Source: Symbiodinium natans (Eukaryota; Sar; Dinophyceae; Suessiales; Symbiodiniaceae). Taken from it: a stretch of 64,000 nt of DNA. Under the pieces are notes generated by a model that made no database searches, had not been told where the DNA came from, and worked only from the letters and a program-made list of their open reading frames with translations. Position numbers and translations under genes: made by a program. The stretch spans positions 1 through 64,000 of the forward strand of contig CAJNDS010000346.1 of assembly GCA_905221605.1 (NCBI GenBank), given 5' to 3'. This document shows, piece after piece, positions 48,640-58,559 of this stretch (within the stretch, counting starts at the first letter, position 1; each line of letters starts with the position of its first letter).

Positions 48640-49700
48640 AGAGTGGTTGCGCGGCGGATGGATACCCTGGTCCTCTGCCAGCGAAAGAGCTTCACACAGG
48701 TAGCTCACAATAGTTTTGAGCAATGGCATTGCGAAGATCGCATCATGAAATTTCGACATCAACCCCCGGCAGCAGTGAAACAGACTCTGCCCCCTTTCCG
48801 GAAGCCAGGGTCCCATGTCATAGTGCTTCTGCCCGAAGCGAGCCTTCTCCGGGTCTGCAGCCTGGATGTCGGGTAGCTTGGCGCACCTTCACGCCATGAC
48901 GTACGTCGTGCGTCATGGTGGAGTGGGCTCGGGGAAGTTGCACCACCCCAACTCAGCAGACTGACTCCTGACATGCCCCCCCTCGCCTTGCAAACTCGCC
49001 CTCCAGCTTCCAGGTGGCATCGAGTTTCTGCACCAAGAAGTTGCATCGATTCGAAAGCCTAACTACAGTAAGCATCAAACCTGGGGCTTGGTGGCCAAAC
49101 AAGTCTGGCAACAGAAAATGCGTCAAGCACAGCCCGGATGCCGTGAGATGTACCTTGCACCAACCTAAGCAGACTATACAGCCTGGACACTTGCTAACCT
49201 GGCCTTCATACATACTTCAGGAGCGGGCTACGGCGATGCCTCGATCACCCGCGGGGTCTGCGCCAGGGGCATGTGCTCGTGGTCCTTGGCGGGTCTCAGC
49301 CGGTTCGATTCAGGCTCGCAAGGGTTCCATGGAACACAACCATGGCCTCTTGCCAATACTTGCATTCTGAGCGAAAGCTCTTAAAATGTTTTGCTCCGCT
49401 TTTGCTGTTGGCCCCTTGCTTCAGTGTGCAGGTTCCGCTGCTGCTTTCAAGGGCCCATAACAAACAGCATAAGATTCTGCGGTTCGAATGTGACCGAAAT
49501 CAGGAAACCTCAAGGCCAACCAGGCCATGTCTGCAGAAGATCTGGTTGCAGCGGTTGCGGTTTCTGAGCCACCGCCTGGCTCAAGGTTTTCGACGGCCAT
49601 TACCACAAGCCACCTTGCAGCGGTTGAGCTTCGTCGCCTGTGAACATTTGCCTGGCTCCTTCCGCAGCCTCCCTCATAGGGACTCATAGGGACGCCACGC
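48640..49700. other. Probably coding, strand unresolved
   Basis: On the minus strand 48953-49213 reads LMLTVVRLSNRCNFLVQKLD then ATWKLEGEFARRGG. The minus stretch 48634-48816 reads MSKFHDAIFAMPLLKTIVSY. The minus stretch 49421-49708 reads ARWLVVMAVENLEPGGGSET. The plus strand is open across most of the same DNA (QVAHNSFEQWHCEDRIMKFR; QKIWLQRLRFLSHRLAQGFR). The minus strand is preferred from context only. Confidence 0.35.
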
Positions 49701-49727
49701 CCCTTCAAAGGGGCGTGGAGGTTCCAC

Positions 49728-49772
49728 CACCCCCCCCCCCCGACCGACCCTGCCCCCCCCCCCCCCCCCCGC
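49728..49772. repeat. C runs
   Basis: Two C runs of 14 and about 19 bases. Confidence 0.9.
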
Positions 49773-49938
49773 CGCCGTGGCTACTGGGGGGGCACTTCAG
49801 CCATTTCAGCTGAGCGGCCTCCGCGAGGAGAAACCAGGCGTTTTCAAACTCCTCCTGTTTTCGGAGGAGGTTCCGGCGCCCGCGCTCCACCTTCGACAGA
49901 CGTTGACGCGTTCCTTTTTTGTGGGGGGGGGGCCCTCT

Positions 49939-50985
49939 CTAACCCAACAGTGCCTCGTCAATCCTGATGGAATCCTTCCTACACCCTTCCTTCCAAAAGC
50001 CCATACCATGTACAAGTAATGGACTCGGTCTTGTTATAAGTGAAAAGAGGTTGCTTAAGGTGTCGCTCATGCACACCCCGCCGTCCAACGCCAAGAGACC
50101 TCGGGCCCTCGCAGCGCGTAAGATTCCGTAAGCCGCGCCCAGACTTGTTGTGTCAAGCGCTACCACTCCTGACCAAGGTCCAACCCTCCATGAACCTCCA
50201 AAGACATCTGGGGGTGTAGGAAATAGGGGACCCCAAGATAGCCCCCCAAAATGGTAGAATCCCCTGATAATCACGACCCCAAATGAGGTACCCCCCCGAA
50301 TACGTAAACCCCCCAACTGCCTCAGCGAGCTCCCGGATCTTCTCGTACCTGGCGAGCAAGCACTAACTGGAGTACAGCAGCACAGCATTGGCCGCCGTCC
50401 GGAACGAGAAGGGCAGAGTTCTTATGGCTAGGGACTCCAACTCCAACGCGTGCCGGCCCCGTGGGACTCGAGACCCCTGGGTACTCCAAAAAGAAAAGGT
50501 GTAGGGAGCCCCCTAGTTACGCCAGCTCGGACCTTCTTGGGACCCTTCACAGCCCCCTGACACTCGGCCCAATGAAAGCCCCTAAACGTTCGAATGCAAC
50601 CTCGAACTCCCTGCAGGGCCAAGCCGACCCACCACTTCGGCAACTGTAGACTTGCGGGGGGCACGTCCCTGTGCGATGGTCGTGGATGTGGCCGGGATGG
50701 TTCCGCAAGAGGTACTGAGCCAGCCTCAAGCCGAATTTGTTGGATGATTTTGGGGGGACTTGAATCATCTCTGGCATCTCGAGAAGTTTGGAGATCGAGT
50801 CCTGGACCATATCAAGGGATTGAACTTCTGCTTGCTGCTGCCCATGGTCGTGCCGGTGGCGACTTTGTCCACGTGCCTTAGTCTCACGCTGCACCTCGCA
50901 GGCTCCGGGGACCTTCGGACCTTCGCTCCGAGAGGGCGACTTGCTGAGAGCGTCCAGCCCTTGCAGCAGCAAAGGCATCACCTGC
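49939..50985 (-). CDS. Gene with an inverted-repeat element in its last intron, unrecognised
   Basis: A long exon (50547-50985) reads MPLLLQGLDALSKSPSRSEG, ETKARGQSRHRHDHGQQQAE, VQSLDMVQDSISKLLEMPEM, IQVPPKSSNKFGLRLAQYLL. A short exon (about 50310-50350, after CGCCAG|) reads YEKIRELAEAVG and stops at a GT inside the element's first bases. The last exon (49939 to about 50190) reads VGPWSGVVALDTTSLGAAYG, ILRAARARGLLALDGGVCMS, DTLSNLFSLITRPSPLLVHG, CRKDSIRIDEALLG and a TAG stop. Phase matches with GT donor and acceptor CATGGAG|. Function is not recognised. Confidence 0.6.
50209..50313. mobile_element. 100-bp inverted-repeat element forming most of an intron
   Basis: GGGGGTGTAGGAAATAGGGG to CCGAATACGTAAACCCCCC. 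On the minus strand it opens with the GT donor of the preceding exon, and a CCCCCAG lies at its other end. Confidence 0.9.
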
Positions 50986-50989
50986 GCTT

Positions 50990-51050
50990 AGGGTTTAGGG
51001 TTTAGGGTTTGGGGTTTGGGGTTGAGGGTTTAGGGTTTGGGGTTTAGGTA
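50990..51050. repeat. Telomere block (TTTAGGG with TTTGGGG)
   Basis: About eight units just upstream (minus sense) of the 50547-50985 exon. Confidence 0.9.
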
Positions 51051-51263
51051 GGGTTGTGCAGACCCCCCCCCCCAGCGCGCGCTGAGCTCCGGACGCCCTT
51101 CTCCATCAAGTAGACATCGAAGTCGCCCTCTGCCTGCGCCGGCCATCGACCGCATGATTTTGAGGAAGCATTGTACATGTGGTCACCTCTCTCAAATACG
51201 GTCCTTATTAGAAGGCGGCCCCTCTAATTTAGGGTACCCGGAAGGCACCATGTAACAGCGTAC

Positions 51264-51425
51264 CTCTGCCATGGGCAGCAGCATCTGCAAGAGGAAGCCC
51301 TCGTCTATCTTCAAGTCCCGAAACACCTGCTGCACGTGGACAGTGAGGGGTGAGACGTGTTTGACTCGGCAACTCTGATAGCACTTGCCAGACAATCTTC
51401 TCAGGTATATCGGTGTATCTTCGCG
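51264..51425 (-). CDS. Two exons of an unrecognised gene
   Basis: The exon at 51264-51329 has textbook borders (CCACGTGCAG| and GAG|GTACGC) and reads QVFRDLKIDEGFLLQMLLPM then AE, phase 0 at both ends. The exon before it (about 51370-51425) reads LGATSRRYTDIPEKIVWQ and ends CAA|GTGCTA, also phase 0. If the reading simply continues past the GAG|GT it gives VRCYMVPSGYPKLEG before a stop, so an unspliced terminal exon is possible. The helix-rich sequence is convincing but the family is not recognised. Confidence 0.6.
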
Positions 51426-51596
51426 AGGTTGCGCCAAGCTGTCTACCGATCAAGCCCCGCATGCGCACGGCCAGAGCCAGTCACAATCAATCCTAACCTT
51501 CAAAGCAACCTCACAGCTGGGTTGGGATATGTCAGAGCCTGCTGTTGGGTGCGAGACACAGTGTGCGACATCAGGGCGGCACCTTTTCCGTTTCAG

Positions 51597-51680
51597 AAAC
51601 AAGGGCGGAGACTTAGGCAAGATAAAAGAGAAGCTGATAAACTTGAGGATTCCTCCGATCCGGCACAGAGTTGCGACTGA
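51597..51680 (+). CDS. Candidate plus-strand terminal exon
   Basis: A strong acceptor (CTTTTCCGTTTCAG|) opens a frame reading KQGRRLRQDKREADKLEDSS then DPAQSCD to a TGA at 51678. A second frame reads GDLGKIKEKLINLRIPPIRH to 51747. Charged and helical; no family recognised. It conflicts in direction with the neighbouring minus-strand genes. Confidence 0.35.
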   Translation, partial: KQGRRLRQDKREADKLEDSSDPAQSCD

Positions 51681-51757
51681 CTGCGCTCATGGTACTCCCC
51701 TAGCTGTAATTAGAAGAGCAGAAAGCAGTTGTGCTCAGATTCCTTAAGAGCCCACGA

Positions 51758-51838
51758 AACCCTAAACCCTAAACCCTAAACCCTCAACCCTAAACCCTAA
51801 ACCCTAAACCCTGAACCCTAAACCCTAAACCCTAAACC
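51758..51838. repeat. Telomere block (CCCTAAA), about 11 units
   Basis: Includes CCTCAAC and CCTGAAC variants. Confidence 0.95.
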
Positions 51839-51947
51839 CCCTCCACCACCTCGAAGTCACTGAGCCCAAGGCTTCGGCTGAGCGCTGTGAAGGCCCGCGG
51901 GAAGCTGAAAGGTGAAAATGCCCAAAGAGGGCCCTGAAATAGCCCAA

Positions 51948-54501
51948 CTAAGTACCCTGAGACCTCAGACCCGTTTTTGAGACCTGGAACCCCTTCTGCC
52001 CAGCTTCAACACACATTGAGGCCGGCCCTTGCTCACTTTTGAAACCCTGGCTGGGGAGCATCTCTTCATTCTCGCAGGCACGTGGGCTGAACGCAATGCA
52101 GTGCTGTGAGCTGTGACCACTACGGGGGTCAAAATACAATGATGTTCCCTGAATGCCTGATTTCTGCGAGAAACTGTTGAATCTCACCATAGCGAACATG
52201 TCTGAGCCTTCATGGCACAAGGCGGCGCGGCATGTGCAGACTTGGACGAAGCACGCCGACCTGCCTCGAAACCGCGCAGTCCACGTCCTACGCGTGCCAA
52301 GCATGAACTGCGATCAGCACGTACATTTTTCTCTCATCCTGCACGTCCGAACTACGTCACTTTGTGGAATAAGCCGCGCTCAGCTTTACGGACTCCACAC
52401 GTGCGCCCTGCCCCCACAAAAATGACGATTTCCACAAAGGCAATATGAGATAATATGAGTATGTGTACGTGGGACAGGTCTCGCGGGTACGCACCAGCCA
52501 CATGGTGGCACGCACGGTGAATTCTCTCCGGGGTGAGACTCCTGACAGGTCTATGCGACCTGCTGCAGCTTGAGCTTTGCCGAGCGCTTTGCGCTCTTCG
52601 ACTCAAACAGCAGAGATAGGTGAAACGCACGGACAAGTCTACGTACTGCATCTGGCGGCATGTGAATGGGTTTTAATCTGCCTTCTAGCAACCTGAATGA
52701 TTTTTTGTAACAGCTCCGGACGAAGTCAATCACAGGAATACAGCTTGCTTTTGTTTTCGGAGGTAAGGGCCATGAAGTCAGGGGCTCATATGGTTTACCT
52801 GATGGCTTTGAGTGCGGCCTGAGTGTTTCAGGCTCGATTGGCTGTGACCTTGCGCAGGCGAAGCACGATTCCAATCTACAAGTTGTCTGCAGCGCATGCG
52901 ATGTTGAATGATGTCATCGATGGATCCTTCGCCAATATAACCCCTATTACTCTATGCTATCGTGAGCATGTGGGTGTGTGGGTGTGGGGTTGCGGGGGTG
53001 CGGGGGTGCGGGGGTGTGGGGGTGCGGGGGTGGGGGTGTAGGGGGGGGGTGTGGGGGTGGGGGGGTGGGGGGTGTAGGGGTGTGGGGTGTGGGGGTGTGG
53101 GGGGGTGGGGGTGTGGGGGTGTGGGGGTGTGGGGGTGTGGGGGTGTGGGGGTTGTGGGGGTGTGGGGGTGTGGGGTGTGGGGTGGGGGTGTGGGGGTTGT
53201 GGGGGGTGTGGGGGTGTGGGGGTGTGGGGTGTGTGGGGGGTGTGGTGTGGGGGTGTGGGGGGTGTGGGGGTGTGGGGGTGTGGGGGTGTGGGGGTGTGGG
53301 GGTGTGGGGGGGTGGGGGTGTGGGGTGTGGGGGTGTGGGGGGGTGTGGGGGTGTGGGGGTGTGGGGGGTTGTGGGGGTGTGGGGGTGTGGGGGTGTGGGG
53401 GTGTGGGGGTGTGGGGGGTGTGGGGGTGTGGGGGTGTGGGGGTGTGGGGGTGTGGGGGGTGGGGGTGTGGGGGTGTGGGGTGTGGGGTGTGTGTGGGGTG
53501 TGGGGGTGTGGGGTGTGGGGGTGTGGGGGGTGTGGGGGGTGGGGGGTGTGGGGGGTGTGGGGGGTGGGGGTGTGGGGGGTGTGGGGGGTGGGGTGTGGGG
53601 GTGTGTGGGGGTGTGGGGGTGTGGGGGGTGGGGGTGGGGGTGTGGGGGGTGGGGGGTGGGGGTGTGGGGGTGTGGGGTGGGGGGTGTGGGGGGTGTGGGG
53701 GTGTGGGGGTGTGGGGGTGTGGGGGTGTGGGGGTGTGGGGGTGTGGGGGGTGGGGGTGGTGTGGGTGGGTGTTGGGGGTGTGGGGGTGTGGGGTGTGGGG
53801 GTGTGGGGGTGGGGGGGGTGTGGGGGTGTGGGGGTGTGGGGGTGTGGGGGTGTGGGGGTGTTGTGGGGGTGTGGGGGTGTGGGGTGTGGGGGTGTGGGGG
53901 TGTGGGGGTGTGGGGGTGTGGGGGGTGGGGGGGTTGTGGGGGTGGGTTTGCGGGTACAGGGTGTGGGGTGTCTCGTGTCGTGTGTCGCGCTGTGCGGGTG
54001 TGTGCGCGGCGTGTGCGATGGGCTGGGTGTGGGCGGTGGGTGTGCGTGGGCGTGGGCGTGGGCGTGGGCGTGGGCGTGGGCGTGGGCGTGGGCGTGGGCG
54101 TGGGCGTGGGCGTGGGCGTGGGCGTGGGCGTGGGCGTGGGCGTGGGCGTGGGCGTGGGCGTGGGCGTGGGCGTGGGCGTGGGCGTGGGCGTGGGCGTGTC
54201 CGTGTCCGTGTCCGTGTCCGTGTCCGTGTCCGTGTCCGTGTCCGTGTCTGTGTCTGTGTCTGTGTGTTCTCCTACACGGAAGACAAGAGAAGACAAGAGC
54301 CCTGACTCCAAAGCTGCACATGTGTTGAACACCATCACCCTCTGTGCACCGCATGGCGGATCTTGCACTTCCAGGGCCACGGCGGTGGTGTAAATGTGCC
54401 CTCCCTTTTTGCGGAAGAGGTTGATCTCTGCCTTCAGCCAAGCATCGTGTGGCAGAGAACACACTTCCGCTGTCTGTGGCATGCGCTCGAGACATTCAGG
54501 T
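51948..54501 (-). CDS. Multi-exon gene spanning a giant GTGGGG intron, unrecognised
   Basis: The exon at 54276-54501 reads QTAEVCSLPHDAWLKAEINL, FRKKGGHIYTTAVALEVQDP, RVMVFNTCAALESGLLSSLV and ends CCGT|GTAGGAG. The next recognisable exon (about 52562-52870) reads PKTKASCIPVIDFVRSCYKK, SFRLLEGRLKPIHMPPDAVR, RLVRAFHLSLLFESKSAKRS and ends CAG|GTCGCA. The 52370-52530 stretch reads SHVHILILSHIAFVEIVIFV, a hydrophobic helix. The last exon (51948 to about 52215) reads GSDMFAMVRFNSFSQKSGIQ, GTSLYFDPRSGHSSQHCIAF and ACENEEMLPSQGFKSEQGP to a TGA. The intron between the first two is at least 1.3 kb of satellite. Whether all exons belong to one gene was not proven by phase. Confidence 0.5.
52970..54262. 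repeat. GTGTGGGG array (about 1 kb) followed by GTGGGC and GTGTCC hexamers
   Basis: GTGTGGGGGT-type units fill 52970-53945, a short transition follows, then about 24 GTGGGC units (54040-54195), then GTGTCC and GTGTCT. Frames of 413-529 codons on both strands are repeat translations. Confidence 0.98.
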
Positions 54502-54535
54502 CTTGAATTGCAAACCACCCTGAACACCAAACCCA

Positions 54536-54663
54536 AAACCCTAAACCCTAAACCCCTAAACCCCTAAAACCCTAAACCCTAAACCCCTAAAACCCTAAAA
54601 CCCTAAAACCCTAAACCCTAAAACCCTAAACCCTAAACCCCTAAACCCTAAACCCTAAACCCC
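54536..54663. repeat. Telomere block with CCCTAAA, CCCCTAAA and CCCTAAAA mixed
   Basis: About 17 units; the middle part (54570-54625) favours CCCTAAAA. Confidence 0.95.
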
Positions 54664-54781
54664 TGCCAAAGACACATGCACTGTTGCTTTGATCACAGTC
54701 AATGAGTCAATGCTCGTTCGCATGGCTGTGAACTTATCGGGTACGTGAGCAATGTAGGCATAAGTCCACCTTCCTGCAACA
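54664..54781 (-). CDS. Exon enclosed by two telomere blocks
   Basis: Acceptor GGTCTGTTGCAG| opens a frame reading RWTYAYIAHVPDKFTAMRTS, IDSLTVIKATVHVSLAG, ending at a telomere-type donor GGCAGGG|GTTTAGG. The whole exon is about 117 bp with only one open frame of this quality. It is probably an exon of the gene at 51948-54501 or of one just upstream; phases to the neighbours did not match cleanly. No family is recognised. Confidence 0.6.
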
Positions 54782-54783
54782 GA

Positions 54784-54897
54784 CCCTAAACCCTAAACCC
54801 TAAACCCTAAACCCTAAACCCTAAACCCTAAACCCTAAACCCTAAACCCTAAACCCTAAACCCTAAACCCTAAACCCTAAACCCTAACCCTAAACCC
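54784..54897. repeat. Telomere block (CCCTAAA), about 16 units
   Basis: Nearly perfect array directly upstream (minus sense) of the exon at 54664-54781. Confidence 0.98.
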
Positions 54898-54904
54898 TCA
54901 TGAA

Positions 54905-55090
54905 TTTCCGGCCTGCAAGGTGGCAATCTCTTTGGTTTGAAGCGCGAGAAGATCTTTGCATCTCTCGCGCTCCTGGGCACTGCACTTTCCCATGGAAACC
55001 AGCAGAAGTCTGAGTGCTGAGGGAGGTCGTCGAAATGACACAAATCTCAGTAGAACCACCTCCAGTGACTCCTGCGACCCCCTTCAACAT
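54905..55090 (-). CDS. Candidate coiled-coil exon next to a telomere block
   Basis: Two frames are open on the minus strand. One reads SALRLLLVSMGKCSAQERER, CKDLLALQTKEIATLQ and could end at CAG|GCCGGA. The other reads TEICVISTTSLSTQTSAGFH and NQRDCHLAGRKFMR and ends AGG|GTTTAGGG. The first has clear heptad character and is favoured. No family is recognised. Confidence 0.45.
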
Positions 55091-55329
55091 ATGCCGGGAA
55101 AAGAGACGGATCAGCTGACTCCAACCATGGATGGCAGAGTGACAACGAATGCAAATACATACACCGTCTAACTAGTATTTCACGAATATAAGCCGGTGGA
55201 CTGCATGAAAGTGTGCAGGCAGACACAAATTCGGTGACGGGTTCGGTGACAACCCTTTCCTTGATGGAAGATCTTCTTCGTCGACGTATCATTCGACGAC
55301 ACTGAACTAGCTGATCTACGACTTGCTTC

Positions 55330-55985
55330 TTAAGAACCCCAAAAAAAGGACAATAATCCCTGATAACGAAGAACATGTTTTGAGAGGGTAAGCAAAAAAG
55401 TTGGGAGTTTAGGTGGTAGTGTGAAGGCGTTTAATTTGTGCTGCCGAGTGGCGTATTTTGGTCGCAACAATGTCTTGTCGAAGTGGTGTGTGTTTGTGCT
55501 ATCAGTTGCTAGCGAAGGCATCTGCATGGTTTTTCTTGTTGCCAGGATGGTCTAAATTCTCCGAGTCTTCCACAGTCCTGTCTCGTGAGACTAGTAGGTG
55601 GTTCGCTTACCGGGTGAAGTCCTGCACCTTGGTCCTTCACATGTGGCCTGAAAGCTTACTTGTTTCTGCCAAAAAACACTGTTCAGCATCTCATATACCA
55701 GCTGATTTGTGGATGGTGGGGCAAAGTGGGCAATTGAAATTTTGGCAATTCGTCGACGCCCTTGCATTTGGAATGCGTGAATCCTGGATAGAGCTGGCGC
55801 AGTCAACAGCGCGATCTAATCCGAGGATCTGCTTAATAAAACCTTTGTTTTTAAAGAATTTTGTTTGGCCCGAACCCTCCGGGAAGACTACTTTCCATTG
55901 CGGGAGCCAAAAAGCCAAAATGCACAAAGAAACCCCCGGGACTCAAAGAAAAAGATTTTGGGGCCCAAAAATTTGGAATTGCTGA
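55330..55985. other. Open region, strand unresolved
   Basis: The plus strand is open for 175 codons (55458-55985) and reads SESSTVLSRETSRWFAYRVK, ADLWMVGQSGQLKFWQFVDA. The minus strand reads STNTHHFDKTLLRPKYATRQ then HKLNAFTLPPKLPTFLLTL at 55330-55527. Both look like real protein, which means one is a shadow. Confidence 0.3.
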
Positions 55986-55991
55986 AGGCTA

Positions 55992-56490
55992 CAGGAATAA
56001 TGGAAAGACCGCCGGCCTGCGAGGACGAGAAGCACAGAGATTTTGAATTGCTTAAGTAATGATACGACGTGCTCTCGGATTTTTTGGAATTGGAGACTGC
56101 AGCAGAAAACTGCGATTCCTTACTACATTTCACCTAGGATCATTGCCCAAATCATTCGCTCCTGACCTACCCCTTATGGTGTCGGAATTCAGGCGAGAAT
56201 TTGCGATTAATAAAACCCCCTAAAATAATGGAAAGCCCGGCGGGCCCACCATGATGATAAGCACAGAGAGTTTGACTTGCTTAAGGCTTAAGTAAGCAAT
56301 TGCCCACGTCCTCTCCTTTTTTTTGGAGTTGGAGGCTGCAGCAGCCAACTGCGATTCTTTACTACTTTTCACCTAGGATCAGTGCCCAAATCATTCGCTC
56401 CTGACCTACCCCTTACGGGGCCGGAATTCAGGCGAGAATTTGCGATTCATAAACTCCCTCAAATAATGGAAAGCCCGGCGGGCACACCAT
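55992..56490. repeat. 235-bp tandem repeat, about 2.1 copies
   Basis: AATAATGGAAAGCCCGGCGG-type unit starts lie near 55995, 56226 and 56463, each followed by AGCACAGAGA, TTGCTTAAG and CACCTAGGATCA blocks. Confidence 0.9.
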
Positions 56491-56559
56491 GACGAGGCAA
56501 GAACATAAGCCTTCCAAGAAGAGGAGCGGAAAAGGACACAAGAGGACAGCCCCTTTCCG

Positions 56560-56680
56560 CGCACCTCCCCCACCCCCCCCCCCCCTCCCAGCCCAGGAAA
56601 TAATAGACCCCTTTCCATTATTCCTGGGGGGGGAGGGGCCCTATTAATCAGAAGCACGGATTCGCACACAATCGGGCCCA
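56560..56680. repeat. C-run/G-run tract with inverted arms
   Basis: CCCTTTCCATTATTCCTGGG partly complements the upstream CCCAGGAAATAATAGACCCC, giving a foldback between C- and G-rich runs. Confidence 0.6.
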
Positions 56681-56939
56681 CATGCGGGGCGTAGGAGGCG
56701 ATAGGGTCACGGGAGGGGCACGCAAGTGCACGCGTCTTGGCTCAGCAGAAACCCTATTGCGCAGCACTTCGACACACTTCAGCGCAGCTTCATCGGCTCT
56801 GGAACTACTTCTCCAGCACAATACCAGTTGGGCGGAACCAGGTGGGAAAGGGGAGGAGCGTTAGAGGTCGGGGGGGGGGGGTGGGAAGATGCACCGATCT
56901 TCCCCCCCAACAAGAAACCCTTCGGCTCGGGGATGACAC

Positions 56940-57770
56940 TGGATTTCGATTACAATTTCAATCAACGTCAATTTCAATACCCTCCTCCGGGCGGGGGCCC
57001 CTGTCGGCCAAGGGTCTCAATTTAAATCGATTTTCATACCTAACAGGGTGTCCTAGCCAGGCACGACGGGGTATTAACATCGATTCTAGTTGATTTTGAC
57101 CGCGTCTCCGACCTTGGGGCATTAAAATCGATTTAAATACCTTTCGCTTGAGGGGCCGGTTCCGGAGGGGGCTTAGGGAGCTTAGGGGGCTTAGGGGGCT
57201 TGGGGGACTTGGGGGTATGGGGGGCTTAGGGGCTTAGGGGGCCTGGGGGGCTTAGAGGGCTCAAAGGGGCTTTGGGAGGCTTGGGGGAAATTCTCCGCCC
57301 CTCCCGCATCTTCCATCCCGCACCCTCCTTCCCCTCCCCCCCACTACCCCCCCACCTATGGCCTACCCCCCCCCCCCCCAATACCAGAAAAAATAGTACT
57401 TTTGGAGGGGTCCGGAGAGCAAAAGGAATTAAAATCGCTTTTGAGTGCTTTCATGATCGGAGGCAATTAAAATCGAGTTTAATACTCTCTGGAGGGGTCC
57501 AGAGAGCCAAATGAATTAGATTCGATTTTGAATGCTTTCACAATCGGAAGCACTTAAAATCGATTTTACTACTTCTGGAGGGGTCCAGAGAGCAAAATGA
57601 ATGAAAATCGATGTCAAGTGTCTCTGAAGCGTTAAAGTCTGGGCCAGGGTATTAAAATCAATTTCCAAGGCAAAACTCAAGATGGCATTAAATTCGATTT
57701 CAACTGATTTGCAAACCGAATCAAGAAAACCTGGAAGCAGGTATTAAAATCGATTCTAATGCGGAATTGA
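56940..57770. repeat. Cluster of ATTAAAATCGATTT palindromes with 86-bp repeats
   Basis: At least eleven copies of AATCGATT-type palindromes (for example near 57120, 57430, 57470, 57510, 57560, 57740). From 57403 to 57600 a GGAGGGGTCCAGAGAGC unit repeats three times at about 86-bp spacing. A GGGGCTTAGGGGGCTTGGGG stretch lies at 57165-57290. Confidence 0.85.
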
Positions 57771-57934
57771 AGTCGAAATCCAGACTCAACCTTGGCTCGG
57801 TGGCCCTGCAGGTTCTTCTGATAAAGCAGGAGTTGAGGGGGCCCTCCGGTAAGACCGTCAATCCTGAAATGTCAGGATCTGAGGTCCCTAAATCTTGTTT
57901 TGTAACCAAGAAGAAAGAGGTAGTAAACAAGAGC

Positions 57935-58110
57935 TCACGCAAGCTCCCGGGGGCTAGCTGTTGCGACGCTTTCTTTAATCTTGAAGCTACACTCTTCGAT
58001 TGCATCGTGTCGTGCTTCATACTGCTCCAGAAACGTATGTAACATCAGCTGATCTCTTTTGAACCCCTCCATGATTATCCGCTTCCGTCTGTCAATAAGA
58101 CCAGCGTGCC
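57935..58110 (-). CDS. Terminal exon, helical, unrecognised
   Basis: An acceptor TCTTATTGACAG| opens a frame reading RKRIIMEGFKRDQLMLHTFL, EQYEARHDAIEECSFKIKES, VATASPRELA to a TGA at 57935. It is strongly helical and charged. Whether it is the last exon of the CFAP44-like gene upstream or belongs to another gene was not shown. The frame at 57721-58020 (LRELLFTTSFFLVTKQDLG) overlaps and is less likely. Confidence 0.6.
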
Positions 58111-58349
58111 AAGATAGGTTGCAAAGTGTTTGCGTGGAACGAGTAGGAGGGCCGTCTTTGCTTTTAATTCTGGACTGCTGCTGGCTTACAGCCAATTTAG
58201 TGCCTAGGCACAAACATTGCAGACATCTTCAAGAGGCGACGCCACCGAAAAGCAAAACTTAAGACCGTAGCCTCACTGCAAGTGTTTAAGGTTCATCGCC
58301 ACTTACGACCCCTGGCGCAAGTCTTATGGAGTCTTGCATGTTAATCGAA

Positions 58350-58552
58350 GATGCTACAGTTCGTAAGGCATATGTATCATTTCCAGTTCACAATGTCAAG
58401 GTTGGCCAGTATCGCCATACTTGTTCGCCCTCATGTTGCCATGTTCCAGGACATCCAAGTAGGTCCAAAACATCGGGAGTCCATACCAGGTTTGAGATTT
58501 GCAGAAGTCATCCAGGCTGACGACTTGCTGTACTCACACCCATCCTGCTAAC
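58350..58552 (+). pseudogene. LINE-type reverse transcriptase fragment
   Basis: The plus strand reads ILVRPHVAMFQDIQVGPKHR, ESIPGLRFAEVIQADDLLYS. This matches the dinoflagellate LINE reverse transcriptase region in which a MFHDI-type block is followed by GL.F.EVLYADDT: here the catalytic box reads QADD in place of YADD. No full-length enzyme surrounds it and stops follow within 20 codons, so it is a decayed insertion. It lies between the CFAP44-like gene and the exon at 57935. Confidence 0.6.
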
Positions 58553-58559
58553 AAACCCT

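Noticed and set aside
49565-49590. Resemblance to the dinoflagellate spliced leader (AGCCA...TGGCTCAAG followed by GT)
   Set aside because: Only the hairpin and the last nine bases match, the middle is different, and no spliced-leader RNA body or tandem copies surround it.
52947-54536. Frames of 400-530 codons rich in Thr-Pro-His or Gly-Val-Trp
   Set aside because: Translations of the GTGTGGGG/GTGGGC repeat; only the end beyond 54276 is real coding sequence.
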